A stretch of DNA of 64,000 bases from Maribellus sp. YY47 (lineage in GTDB: Bacteria; Bacteroidota; Bacteroidia; Bacteroidales; Prolixibacteraceae): the NCBI RefSeq assembly GCF_023111095.1, contig NZ_JALGYW010000001.1:278973-342972 (forward strand), read 5' to 3'. Below are positions 18,401 through 26,964 of the stretch, in pieces; position 1 is the first letter of the stretch, and each line of letters starts with the position of its first letter. Made by a program: the position numbers and the translations under genes. The notes beneath the pieces were generated by a model. That model did not search any database, was not told the origin of the DNA, and saw only the letters and a program-made list of their open reading frames with translations.

Positions 18401-19675
18401 CTAAACTTGTAAATTCTCGATTTGATTTTTGATTTCAGCTAGGAAAAGTGTAGCCTCTCCGCCGTCGAGTGCCTGGTGGTCGTATGTCAGCGAGAGTCCC
18501 ATCATCGGAACAAAGCCGTAAACACCTTCTTCCAGCTCTTTTGGGCGAGGTACAATGGTGCAGACTCCCAAAATGGCTGTTTGTGGCAGGTTGATAACCG
18601 GCGTAAACATTTCAACTCCGTAATTTCCGAGGTTCGAAACGGTGAATGTTGCAGCGGCAGGGCTAAGTAAATCAGGGTTTACATTTCCGGCACGGGCTGC
18701 AGTTGACAGTTGTTTTAACTGGCTTGAAAGACCGGTTATGGAAAGATCATCGGCATTTTTTAACGCAGGGACCATCAAGCCACGCTCTGTGTCAACGGCT
18801 AATCCAAGGTGAACTTTTTTAAACCATTTCATTTTATCGCCCAGGAAATGTGTATTTGCCTGCGGGTATTTTTCCAAAGCACGGATAACCGCGTAGCAAA
18901 CCAGGTCGTTGATCGTAACGTTTTGTTTAATTTCGCCGGCTTCGAGCTGAGCTTTGAATTTCTTGCGCAGTTTCATTAACTGACGGGCATCGGCACTCAT
19001 GTGGTGGGTAAGCTGTGCCGAGTTCTGCAGCGACTGATGCATTGCATTGGCGATGAGTTTACGGATATTCGGGATGGATTTTACTTCAAAATCATCGCCG
19101 GACTCGATAACGGCAGCTGGTGCAGGTTTGCTTACCGGAACTGCTTTTGGAGCCGGTTTTTCAACAACAGTTTTTGCAGCAGCAGGTTTTTGAGCAGCTT
19201 CTTCTACGTCGCGGGCAATAATTCTTCCGTGCGGGCCGGTACCTTTGAGTGTTTGGATCTCAACACCCATTTTTTCGGCCATGTTTCGGGCCAGCGGCGA
19301 AATCCTTAGTCGTGCTCCCGACTGTTCTTCTTCCACTTCAAATTCGAAAACTTTGGGAGCTTCTTCTGCAGGCGTTTCAGGAGTGTTTTCTTCGTCGCCT
19401 GCTGATGCGCCGGGTTTGAATTCATCGATAGATTCTCCCTTTTTGCCGATTACCGCCACATTGGTCAATACAGGGATTTCATCTCCCTCTTCAAAGAACC
19501 TGGCCAGTAAGGTGCCGGCTTCTTTGGCTTCTTCTTCAAACGAGGCTTTGTCGGTTTCGTAGGAGAACAGAATGTCGCCTTCGTTGACGTCTTCTCCTAC
19601 TTCTTTATACCATTGTCCAAGGATGCATGATTCAACTGATTGTCCTTGTCTTGGCATCATTACGGGTGTTGCCAT
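18401..19675 (-). CDS. 2-oxoacid dehydrogenase E2, dihydrolipoamide acyltransferase
   Basis: A 424-residue protein in the standard E2 order. One lipoyl domain (1-~80) has the lipoylated lysine at K43 in ETDKASFE. An acidic and proline/alanine-rich linker follows, then an E3-binding domain (ISPLARNMAEKMG...GPHGRIIARDV), then a catalytic CAT domain ending DHQALDGGEA, which holds the active-site His and Asp. It passes acyl groups from the E1 gene product encoded 98 bp downstream to CoA. It is the first gene of the operon; its promoter region contains palindromes likely bound by the divergent GntR protein. Confidence 0.92.
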   Translation of the reverse strand: MATPVMMPRQGQSVESCILGQWYKEVGEDVNEGDILFSYETDKASFEEEAKEAGTLLARFFEEGDEIPVLTNVAVIGKKGESIDEFKPGASAGDEENTPETPAEEAPKVFEFEVEEEQSGARLRISPLARNMAEKMGVEIQTLKGTGPHGRIIARDVEEAAQKPAAAKTVVEKPAPKAVPVSKPAPAAVIESGDDFEVKSIPNIRKLIANAMHQSLQNSAQLTHHMSADARQLMKLRKKFKAQLEAGEIKQNVTINDLVCYAVIRALEKYPQANTHFLGDKMKWFKKVHLGLAVDTERGLMVPALKNADDLSITGLSSQLKQLSTAARAGNVNPDLLSPAAATFTVSNLGNYGVEMFTPVINLPQTAILGVCTIVPRPKELEEGVYGFVPMMGLSLTYDHQALDGGEATLFLAEIKNQIENLQV

Positions 19676-19700
19676 ATTTGTTAGTTTTATTAATTATGCT

Positions 19701-19716
19701 ACTTGTAAATACAAAT
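19701..19716. promoter_or_regulatory. Operator O1 in front of the E2-E1 operon
   Basis: ACTTGTA-AA-TACAAAT is an imperfect palindrome (one mismatch) with the same half-site as O2 at 19798-19815. It lies 26-41 bp upstream of the E2 ATG, where binding would block the operon promoter. A further CTTGTA half-site is at 19725-19730. Confidence 0.6.
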
Positions 19717-19797
19717 ATTGTTAGCTTGTATTTTTAAATATCAGAAAATCAAAGAAATAAAAATATTTAAAAATGTGGACGTAAAAATATATTTTAT

Positions 19798-19815
19798 AAC
19801 TTGTATTTACAAGTT
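19798..19815. promoter_or_regulatory. Operator O2, perfect palindrome beside the GntR promoter
   Basis: AACTTGTA-TT-TACAAGTT has perfect 8-bp arms around two bases. It ends 3 bp before the TTG -33 element of the gntR promoter, a good position for autoregulation by a dimeric GntR-family protein. Confidence 0.7.
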
Positions 19816-19818
19816 GTC

Positions 19819-19848
19819 TTGGTGATTTTTGGAAAATTTTTAACTTTG
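19819..19848 (+). promoter_or_regulatory. Promoter of the GntR regulator gene
   Basis: TTG (19819-19821), a 19-bp spacer, and TAACTTTG (19841-19848) fit the Bacteroidota sigma consensus exactly. The ATG is at 19857, so the transcript would be almost leaderless. Confidence 0.75.
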
Positions 19849-19856
19849 GGATCACA

Positions 19857-20564
19857 ATGGAAAATTTACCGCAATATCGGAAACTGTACGAGGTGCTTCG
19901 GAAGCGAATTCTGACCGGAGTGTATTTGGAAGGAGATCTCCTGCCTTCGGAGAATGAATTATGTGCGGTTTACGAAATGACACGCCCTACTGTTCGCCAT
20001 GCTTTGGAAACCCTGGTTAAAGACGGGCTCATTCTAAAAAAACAGGGCAAGGGAAGTATTGTGCGGAAACCTCCTCAGAATATTGGTATTCTTTCGATTG
20101 CAGGTACTGCCTCCGCGGTGGGTGTGCGTTACCTGAAGACTGATATTCTGCAGAAGCCGGTTGTGCAAACCTGGCCCGAGGATTTTCCGTTTGAACTAAC
20201 CGAGCTGGAACACGAATCGGGGTGTATTTATATGGAACGCCTGCGTTATGTGGAAGACGAGCCGGTTTTTTATGATGTCAACCATCTTCCCAATATTTAC
20301 CTTCCGCGGATCGCGCAACGTTCGTTTGAAAACAAATCGTTGTTCGAGATTTTGCGGCAGAATTACCAAATCGAAATAACTGGGGGTGAGCAAAAGCTGA
20401 AGGCGGTAAAACCAACGGTAAAAATCAGGCAGTTGTTGCATCTCAAGCCTGGCCAGCCGGTATTGTATATGGAACGAAAGCTAACCACCAATAAAGAAGA
20501 TTTTCATATTTATTCGACTATCTATTTTAACTCGGAGAAGCACGCCATATTTGGGACTTTCTAG
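19857..20564 (+). CDS. GntR-family regulator, HutC/UTRA type
   Basis: A 235-residue transcription factor. Residues 1-~72 form a winged helix typical of GntR (LPSENELCAVYEMTRPTVRHAL... GKGSIV). Residues ~80-235 are a UTRA ligand-binding domain, which in relatives senses sugars, amino acids or organic acids. It is transcribed divergently from the E2-E1 operon with palindromic operators in the 181-bp gap, so it probably represses both itself and the dehydrogenase and is released by the substrate or a derivative. The effector is not known. Confidence 0.9.
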   Translation: MENLPQYRKLYEVLRKRILTGVYLEGDLLPSENELCAVYEMTRPTVRHALETLVKDGLILKKQGKGSIVRKPPQNIGILSIAGTASAVGVRYLKTDILQKPVVQTWPEDFPFELTELEHESGCIYMERLRYVEDEPVFYDVNHLPNIYLPRIAQRSFENKSLFEILRQNYQIEITGGEQKLKAVKPTVKIRQLLHLKPGQPVLYMERKLTTNKEDFHIYSTIYFNSEKHAIFGTF

Positions 20565-20615
20565 GCGAAATGGACTTTGCCTGAGCTTATTCCTCTTAAA
20601 TAATTTTTACGGTCG

Positions 20616-20646
20616 TTGGCTGGTGTAGGCAATATTCCTACATTTG
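20616..20646 (+). promoter_or_regulatory. Promoter of the alpha/beta hydrolase gene
   Basis: TTG (20616-20618), 20 bp, TACATTTG (20639-20646): a perfect -7 box. It excludes the upstream TTG start at 20657 as too close and supports ATG 20666. Confidence 0.7.
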
Positions 20647-20665
20647 TTCGCCTATTTTGAAATCT

Positions 20666-21556
20666 ATGATGGAACAGCAGCAAGTGATAGATCCCGTTAA
20701 TGCAGCGGGGGTACGCGCTACTTTTTGTAACGAACGTTACGGCAATCACGAGAAAAATACTTTTGATATCTGGCTGGCCGATTCGGATGAACCGACTCCG
20801 CTGGTTATATTTATTCACGGAGGAGGATTTGTCGGGGGTGATAAGTCGAAATATTACGATTCAGTTGACTGGCCCAGACTTCTGGAGGCTGGAGTTTCGG
20901 TAGCCACCATTAATTATCGCTATTTGAACGAGCCCCCGTATGGGATTCTGGGATGTATGTCTGATTCAAAACGTTGTTTGCAATACATTCGCTATCATGC
21001 CGAAAAGTACAATGTGGATAAAAAGCGGATTGCCTGTTCCGGAGGATCTGCCGGTGCCGGAACCAGTCTGTGGCTGGCCTTTTCGGCGGAGATGGCCGAT
21101 CCGCAAAATGCTGATCCTGTGCTGCGCGAGTCGACCCGTTTGGTATGTGCCGGCGCTTTTGCCACACAGGCAACGTATGATATTCTGCAATGGCCTGGAA
21201 TACTTGGATTGCCGGAAATGAACAGCCCGCATGATCAGTTGGTGATTGCCCGGGCATTTGGTTTCAAATCGGCGGAAGGGTTGGATCTGTATGGACAAAC
21301 CGCGATTCGTCAGGAACTGGATTTTAAGGGTAAGATGGATAAAAACGCGCCTCCGTTTTTTGTGTTTAACAAAGCGGAAGCCGGTATTCCCACGACGGAA
21401 GATGCATTGAATCATCATCCTCTGCACGCCAAGGCACTAAAAGACAGAGCTGATCAACTGGGTGTGAAAGCCGTGGTTTATGCTCCTGCCCTTGGAATTG
21501 AAGATGAATCAGGTGTTGGAATGGTAGAGTTTTTTCTGGAGAAACTTCGAAAATAA
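20666..21556 (+). CDS. Cytoplasmic alpha/beta hydrolase, HSL/carboxylesterase-like
   Basis: A 296-residue protein without a signal peptide. It has the oxyanion-hole motif HGGGFVGGD and the nucleophile elbow GGSAG with Ser128, both typical of hormone-sensitive-lipase-like esterases. The C-terminal region where a GHGF-type catalytic histidine is expected reads YAPALGIEDESGVG and contains no histidine; the nearest candidates are in NHHPLHAKAL about 30 residues earlier. It may therefore be a diverged or inactive esterase, or may use a displaced histidine. The gene appears monocistronic and could be functionally linked to the GntR region upstream, but nothing proves it. Confidence 0.8.
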   Translation: MMEQQQVIDPVNAAGVRATFCNERYGNHEKNTFDIWLADSDEPTPLVIFIHGGGFVGGDKSKYYDSVDWPRLLEAGVSVATINYRYLNEPPYGILGCMSDSKRCLQYIRYHAEKYNVDKKRIACSGGSAGAGTSLWLAFSAEMADPQNADPVLRESTRLVCAGAFATQATYDILQWPGILGLPEMNSPHDQLVIARAFGFKSAEGLDLYGQTAIRQELDFKGKMDKNAPPFFVFNKAEAGIPTTEDALNHHPLHAKALKDRADQLGVKAVVYAPALGIEDESGVGMVEFFLEKLRK

Positions 21557-21804
21557 ACGGGTTCTGCTTTGGGTATTTTTAAGTAACAGGCAAGTAAGAT
21601 AAAACACTTTTTTTATCGCTTAAAAATATTCATATTTGCGCTCCAAAATATTCAGTGTAAATCGGTTAGAGTCAAGGCGGTAAAAGTCGGACGATTATTA
21701 TCCGGAAATATGCTTCTCTTCTGATAATGCATTGAAAAACAGGTTGGACGTTAACAAAAAATCAGTTTAATCGTTAAGAAAAAATAGATCGAAAATTTAT
21801 AGGT
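21557..21804. other. Long leader region upstream of aspartate kinase
   Basis: About 250 bp without a gene. CATATTTG near 21632 is a one-mismatch -7 element, which would give a 5' leader of roughly 150 nt. The leader can form a hairpin with ATTATC/GATAAT arms (about 21697-21730) enclosing GAA/TTC pairs. It does not match the lysine riboswitch, and no leader peptide rich in Lys or Thr codons is obvious. Confidence 0.35.
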
Positions 21805-23124
21805 ATGAAGGTTTTAAAATTTGGAGGAACATCTGTTGGATCGCCCGAAAATATGCGGGCAGTAATGAACCAGGTGACGGATGGCGAGAAAAAAATAGTG
21901 GTACTTTCGGCGATGTCGGGAACGACCAATTCATTGGTTGAAATCTCAAATTTCCTGCATAAAAAGAACAAAGACAATGCGAACATTGCCATTGGGAAAC
22001 TGGAAGCCAAATATAAACAGGTGATCGACGAATTGTTTGAATCGGAAGAAAACAAAAACGTCGGGCTCGAGATTATTAAATCCAGTTTTGATACCATTAA
22101 ATCGTTTACAGTTGGTGATTTTACAGAGGTGGGCGAAAATACTATTTTGGCTCAGGGAGAAATTATTTCAACACAGCTGGTTACTGTTTTGATGAATGAA
22201 AACGGTTACAATACCAAACTATTGCCGGCCCTGGAATTTATGAAAATAGACGAAGACAAGGCAGCTGACATGGTTTACATTCGCGAACACATCAAACCTG
22301 TAATTGAAAAAGTGGGCGAGGCTGACTATTATATCACCCAGGGATTTATCTGTCTGGATGCCGACGGTAATGTGAATAATCTGCAACGGGGAGGTAGTGA
22401 TTATACGGCTTCTTTAATCGGCGCAGCCATTGATGCAGACGAAATTCAGATTTGGACCGATATTGACGGTTTTCATAACAACGATCCGCGTTACGTCGAG
22501 AATACCCGGAAAATTGAGCAATTGTCGTTTAACGAGGCAGCCGAGTTAGCATATTTTGGAGCAAAGATTCTGCATCCGCAAACCGTTTTGCCGGCGCGGG
22601 TTCAGAACATTCCGGTGCGTTTGAAAAATACAATGAACCCTTCGGACGAAGGCACATTGATAACTGCAGAATCAGACGGGAAAGGAATAAAAGCAGTGGC
22701 TGCAAAAGACGGAATTACAGCGATTAAAATTCGTTCAGGACGAATGCTGATGGCTTATGGTTTTCTGAAAAGCGTTTTCGAGATTTTTGAAAAATACCGT
22801 ACGCCTATCGATATGATCTCCACTTCTGAGGTGGCGGTTTCGCTTTCAATCGATCAGGTTCAAAATCTCGATGCCATTCGCGAAGAACTAAATAAATTTG
22901 GTTCGGTGGAAATCGACGAGGATATGTCAATTGTTTGTATTGTTGGTGATATTATCCAAGAGGAAAAAGGTTTTGCATCCAAGGTTTTTCATGCGCTTGA
23001 CGGAATTCCGATCCGAATGATTTCGTATGGCGGAAGCCGTTACAACATTTCGGTACTGGTGCCTACTTCGCAAAAAGTAAAAACTTTGCAGGCATTAAGC
23101 GACCATCTGTTGAACCACAATTAG
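21805..23124 (+). CDS. lysC: Aspartate kinase, monofunctional
   Basis: A 439-residue protein that phosphorylates L-aspartate in the first step to lysine, threonine and methionine. The N-terminal kinase domain starts KFGGTSVGS and has SAMSGTTN and the substrate-binding ENTILAQGE and RGGSDYTA motifs. The C-terminal third (about 300-439) contains two ACT-like regulatory domains (AIKIRSG...; IVCIVGD...), so feedback inhibition is expected. No homoserine dehydrogenase domain is fused. The next enzyme, asd, is in the same window at 44.2 kb but not in the operon. A terminator follows. Confidence 0.92.
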   Translation: MKVLKFGGTSVGSPENMRAVMNQVTDGEKKIVVLSAMSGTTNSLVEISNFLHKKNKDNANIAIGKLEAKYKQVIDELFESEENKNVGLEIIKSSFDTIKSFTVGDFTEVGENTILAQGEIISTQLVTVLMNENGYNTKLLPALEFMKIDEDKAADMVYIREHIKPVIEKVGEADYYITQGFICLDADGNVNNLQRGGSDYTASLIGAAIDADEIQIWTDIDGFHNNDPRYVENTRKIEQLSFNEAAELAYFGAKILHPQTVLPARVQNIPVRLKNTMNPSDEGTLITAESDGKGIKAVAAKDGITAIKIRSGRMLMAYGFLKSVFEIFEKYRTPIDMISTSEVAVSLSIDQVQNLDAIREELNKFGSVEIDEDMSIVCIVGDIIQEEKGFASKVFHALDGIPIRMISYGGSRYNISVLVPTSQKVKTLQALSDHLLNHN

Positions 23125-23144
23125 AATTTTAAAAAACGATATAG

Positions 23145-23181
23145 TCCCGGATTGGTTGTAAAATCGATTCGGGATTTTTTT
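23145..23181 (+). terminator. Terminator after lysC
   Basis: TCCCGGAT (23145-23152) pairs with ATTCGGGA (23167-23174), with one G-U pair, followed by seven T residues. Confidence 0.8.
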
Positions 23182-23185
23182 GATA

Positions 23186-23947
23186 TCATTGAAGCTGAAA
23201 AACTTCGGAAGCTTCGTATCGCGATGCCAGTTTAACCGTAAAACGTTCGGTGAGGGGCTGCATGGTGGTGAGCGCAATTTCAGGAGTGTTGTTTTCTTTT
23301 GAAATATGACTCAAAAATACGCATTGCAATTTATCGCCGGCATGCTGGTGAAGCAAATCATACGCTTGCGTATTCGAAAGGTGTCCGACTTCCGACGCTA
23401 CCCTTTTTTTCAGGTGCCACGGATAATTTCCTTCCCACAGCATTTTTTCGTCGTAATTTGATTCCAGAAACAAGCTGTCGCACAGTTGAAGGTGCGTTTT
23501 TACATTGTTGCAGGCTTCTCCTATATCGGTGAAAACGCCAATGTTCCGGTTTCGGTATTCAATCCTGAAAGAACAGGGTTCGGCTGCATCGTGGTTTTTT
23601 AATACCGGATGAATCGAAAAATCACCGACTTCAATCGTTTCTTCAGGCGAGAAAAATTTGGGATAATCGGGGCGCAGATTTTTATACGAACTGTTGTAGG
23701 TTTTGGCGGTCATATATACCGGAACCTGAAGCTTTTTCCCAAAAACACGGGCTCCCCGCATGTGGTCACTGTGTTCATGTGTAATAAAAAGCGCCTTAAT
23801 TTTTGCAGGATTCAACCCGCGTTCCTTCATTCGCAACAAAATCTGTTTGGTGGAAATTCCTGCGTCAATCAAAACAGCATCGGCGCGGTTCCCAATGTAA
23901 TAACAGTTCCCGTTACTTCCGGAAGCAATGGCACAAATCTCAAGCAT
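23186..23947 (-). CDS. MBL-fold metallo-hydrolase, WalJ/YycJ type
   Basis: A 253-residue cytoplasmic protein starting ICAIASGSNGNCYYI, the diagnostic N-terminus of the YycJ/WalJ family, with the metal motif THEHSDH and later FTDIGE and the C-terminal FLSHIS histidine. The family has metal-dependent 5' exonuclease activity in characterised members and is often linked to cell-wall or DNA-repair processes. The gene is convergent with lysC (the terminator between them is shared space) and starts 27 bp after the end of the GH78 gene, so the two may be co-transcribed. Confidence 0.88.
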   Translation of the reverse strand: MLEICAIASGSNGNCYYIGNRADAVLIDAGISTKQILLRMKERGLNPAKIKALFITHEHSDHMRGARVFGKKLQVPVYMTAKTYNSSYKNLRPDYPKFFSPEETIEVGDFSIHPVLKNHDAAEPCSFRIEYRNRNIGVFTDIGEACNNVKTHLQLCDSLFLESNYDEKMLWEGNYPWHLKKRVASEVGHLSNTQAYDLLHQHAGDKLQCVFLSHISKENNTPEIALTTMQPLTERFTVKLASRYEASEVFQLQ

Positions 23948-23973
23948 ATTCAGTTCTTTTCGGCTGCAAAGAT

Positions 23974-26244
23974 CTATTTTTTTGCTGAAATATAATACGT
24001 TCCGCCAGGCAGTTTATATAAATATCTGGACATGCCCAGGTATTCGATTGTTGAATTGACTTCTGCTTTTTCCCCGTTAACCTTTACATTCGGAAGCTCT
24101 GATGGTAAAAGTACCAAGGCTTCGCTGTTCCCGGGGACAGAAAGTTCCATTTTCCATTCTTCCGCGTTACTATTCAGCTTGCAGATGATCGAACCACGAA
24201 TGCTTGGAATAGTCAGCTCGATATTCTCAAGCCCGGTAGGCTGCGGGTTTACCGTAAAGGTTTTAAAGCCGGGATCTAGCGGTTGAATACCCATTAAACG
24301 GCGGGGAATAATATTGGCCGGAGCCGCGCCCCAGGCATGGTTCCATGTAAGGTTGGGTTTATAAATTTCGTCCCAGGCTTCGGTGGTCATGGTGGAGCCA
24401 ACCTTGAGCATGTTCATCCAGCTCCGTTTGTCTTCCGATGTCATCAGTTTCAACGCATATTCAGCTTCTCCTGCATTGTATAAGGCTTCCAGCAGGTATT
24501 GGGCTCCGTAAACGCTGCAGGCCATTCCCCGGGTTTTTATGTGGTCGGCAACCGATTTGATGTTTTCTTCAGGCACCATGTTAAAAGCCAGCGGTAACAT
24601 ATTGGCATGCAAACTTGCATGATCGGTGTCGATGCCATCCTTAAAATATCCTTTTTCAGCATCGAACATGAATTTCAAAACACTTTCCTTTACTTTTTCT
24701 GAACGCATTTTAAACAGTGTCTTATCTTCCGTTTTCCCAAGGGCAGCTGCAATTTCAGACATGCATTTTAGCGCATAAAAATGAAAGGCATTTACCACCG
24801 TGTTATAATCGGTAAAAACATAACCATCTCGTTCTCCTTCCGGATTTGCTCCTGCATTTGAGGCTCGGTTTTGTCCTGCCGGAGTTCCTGCGGGCCAGTC
24901 GACAATATCTCTGAACCCTCTTCCCTCAAAATGGATGCTTTTCAGAAAATCAGGCGTAACTTTTCCTGTTGTTGTGCTGATGAGGCCATCTTCCCGTTCC
25001 AGGTCGATCAGTGTTTTCTTTTTCAGGTCATCGTAAATCATGGCCAGAAATTCGGTATCGCCGGTGTACATGTAATGCTCGCGGGCCATCATCACCGTGT
25101 GCATTTGCCACTCGGTGGGCCAGCTGGCATGCGAAACCAAAAATGCAATGGTGTATCGGGCTGCTGAAAATTCGCGGTCAACCGAATAATGCCCCAGTTG
25201 CTGAATGTAAGCGTCGGCTTCGTAAGGCATGCGTTCGCGGTTGCCGTCGCAGTATACACCCAAAAATGGTGTGGCTTTCAGTGTGTATTTGCACAAGTTC
25301 CAGACTTTGCCGAGATTTTCGTTGGGACAGTTAAATGCCGATTGAGAGTCGTCGAACAGGTAATAAAGCGCCTGCTGGATCATGCTTTTTACATCTGGTT
25401 TATCCTTGCTTACGATTTCAACATAGCGGAAGGGAAGAACTTCGGGATAAAAAGGTGCCATTTTCTGGCTGTGCGGATAGCGGGCATCATGGCGCGGAAT
25501 TTCAACCTGGTAGGTATGCGTTCCTTTTTTTAATTGAATTTCTGTTTTGAAAAAACCAATATTTGAAATGCCGGGATTTTTATTTACTGACAGATCGTTG
25601 TTTTTGCGTTCGCCCAGGAAAACGGTGATGCTGTCGCCTCCTTTTTCAGCAGAAACGGTAAAGTCAAGCGTAGCAAAGGCAGCTTTCCCAAAGTCGGCAA
25701 ACCAACTTCCTTCTTTTACTTTTTTGAACAAAACCGGTTCTTTTGGACTGAATGTTGCCATTTGTCGGTCTTCGGCAACCCAGTTGTTGGGGCTTAGTTC
25801 CACCCAGTTGCTTTTGCCGGCCCATTCATCGGTGCTCCGATCGAAGTTGCCGGTATTAAATTGCTGAGCAACGCTGTAAGCACTCACGTTTCCTTTCTTG
25901 TCCCACACCTTTACTTTCCACCAGTAGGTTGAATGCGGAAGCAAACTTTTGCCCTTGTACGGTACATTGATCGAAGCGGAAGTATTGATCTTATTGCTGT
26001 TCCATAAATCAGCTTTTTCTTCTGTCAGAAGGTCAGGCGCAGAAGCCACCAGAATTTGACAGGCCGTTTGTTGTATTCCTTCCTGCGGAAAGATCCATCC
26101 AAATTCGGGAGACGGGTCGGTAATTACCGCTTTATCGGGTTCGCGAAGCAGTTCAACCAGTAAGCCTGTGGGGGCGGGAAGGTTTTGTGCAAAAGTTGAC
26201 ACGGAAATCAAAAAGAGCAGTGTAGAAAGGATTGTTTTGTTCAT
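23974..26244 (-). CDS. Secreted glycoside hydrolase, GH78 alpha-L-rhamnosidase-like
   Basis: A 756-residue protein with a signal peptide (MNKTILSTLLFLISVSTFA-Q). Residues ~25-130 form a fibronectin/N-domain-like beta module, a beta-sandwich follows, and the (alpha/alpha)6 catalytic barrel begins near 320. The active-site stretch DGNRERMPYEADAY aligns with the conserved D..R.ER......D region of GH78, and TTEAWDE near residue 630 supplies the second carboxylate. A C-terminal beta domain closes the protein. It probably removes alpha-L-rhamnose from glycans in the periplasm or at the surface. It is shorter than many GH78 enzymes, and the exact linkage is unknown. The rhamnulose-phosphate-aldolase-like gene at 10-12 kb could use its product. 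Confidence 0.85.
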   Translation of the reverse strand: MNKTILSTLLFLISVSTFAQNLPAPTGLLVELLREPDKAVITDPSPEFGWIFPQEGIQQTACQILVASAPDLLTEEKADLWNSNKINTSASINVPYKGKSLLPHSTYWWKVKVWDKKGNVSAYSVAQQFNTGNFDRSTDEWAGKSNWVELSPNNWVAEDRQMATFSPKEPVLFKKVKEGSWFADFGKAAFATLDFTVSAEKGGDSITVFLGERKNNDLSVNKNPGISNIGFFKTEIQLKKGTHTYQVEIPRHDARYPHSQKMAPFYPEVLPFRYVEIVSKDKPDVKSMIQQALYYLFDDSQSAFNCPNENLGKVWNLCKYTLKATPFLGVYCDGNRERMPYEADAYIQQLGHYSVDREFSAARYTIAFLVSHASWPTEWQMHTVMMAREHYMYTGDTEFLAMIYDDLKKKTLIDLEREDGLISTTTGKVTPDFLKSIHFEGRGFRDIVDWPAGTPAGQNRASNAGANPEGERDGYVFTDYNTVVNAFHFYALKCMSEIAAALGKTEDKTLFKMRSEKVKESVLKFMFDAEKGYFKDGIDTDHASLHANMLPLAFNMVPEENIKSVADHIKTRGMACSVYGAQYLLEALYNAGEAEYALKLMTSEDKRSWMNMLKVGSTMTTEAWDEIYKPNLTWNHAWGAAPANIIPRRLMGIQPLDPGFKTFTVNPQPTGLENIELTIPSIRGSIICKLNSNAEEWKMELSVPGNSEALVLLPSELPNVKVNGEKAEVNSTIEYLGMSRYLYKLPGGTYYISAKK

Positions 26245-26304
26245 GTTGTATGAAGTTCAAATTGGTTCAGTTGGCTAAAAATACGAAAAGCCTTGAATTA
26301 CAAC

Positions 26305-26333
26305 ACAAAAAAAGCAGGACAAGTCCTGCTTTT
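26305..26333 (-). terminator. Terminator of the isochorismatase-like gene
   Basis: AAAGCAGGA (26311-26319) and TCCTGCTTT (26324-26332) form a 9-bp stem with a CAAG loop; on the minus strand it is followed by a run of seven T residues. It separates this gene from GH78. Confidence 0.88.
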
Positions 26334-26354
26334 ACCCTATGTTTTTTGATTGAG

Positions 26355-26897
26355 TTACTTTACCAATTTTGATATTGCTTTGAATTCGTCGGATCCTGCT
26401 GCCCGGGTTAATTCAAAAAGAATCGATTCGTACGAAGTCATCATTATTCCTTCGTGGCGGAAACGTTCTTTTGCGAGTTCCAGATTTTCGGGGCTACGCG
26501 ACGAAACACAATCCATTACTACGATCGGATTTAGTCCGGCCTCTTTCAGGTCGACTGCTGTTTGCAACACACAAACATGCGATTCTATTCCACAGATAAT
26601 TATTTTTTTAGCGTTGAGAGAGATGAGTTTTTCCCGAATCTCAGGAACGTCGAAGCAGCTAAAATCCTTTTTCTCGAAATATTCAAATTCAGGCACCAGC
26701 GAGCTAATTTCGGTTAATGTTTCGCCCAGGCCTTTGGTGTATTGTTGCGAAACCATCAGAGGTATGCTGAGTTGCTTGAGTCCCTCGACGAGGATTTTAC
26801 AATTCTTGAGTAAGGTATCTTTATCATGCATAGCCGGGAGCAAGCGCTCCTGAATGTCGATAATCAATCCGATGGTATCTTCTTTGGTAATTCTCAT
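26355..26897 (-). CDS. Isochorismatase-fold cysteine hydrolase (YcaC-like)
   Basis: A 180-residue soluble protein. The catalytic triad is visible: Asp in LIIDIQERL (residue 14), a lysine in the FEKKDFSCF segment, and Cys in GIESHVCVLQTA, followed by the cis-peptide region. The sequence is closest in style to YcaC/nicotinamidase-like hydrolases rather than true isochorismatase, and neither menaquinone nor siderophore genes are nearby. The substrate is unknown; nicotinamidase is less likely because the metal-site DxHxxxH motif is not seen. Its own terminator isolates it from GH78. Confidence 0.82.
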   Translation of the reverse strand: MRITKEDTIGLIIDIQERLLPAMHDKDTLLKNCKILVEGLKQLSIPLMVSQQYTKGLGETLTEISSLVPEFEYFEKKDFSCFDVPEIREKLISLNAKKIIICGIESHVCVLQTAVDLKEAGLNPIVVMDCVSSRSPENLELAKERFRHEGIMMTSYESILFELTRAAGSDEFKAISKLVK

Positions 26898-26964
26898 TGG
26901 TTTTCATTTTGTGGAATTCCTTTGAAAATGTCTTTCTGAATTCCTCCTTTTAAATGTAAGGTGC

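Noticed and set aside
21557-21804. Lysine riboswitch upstream of lysC
   Set aside because: The conserved lysine-aptamer junction sequences and five-helix layout are not recognisable; only a simple hairpin is seen.
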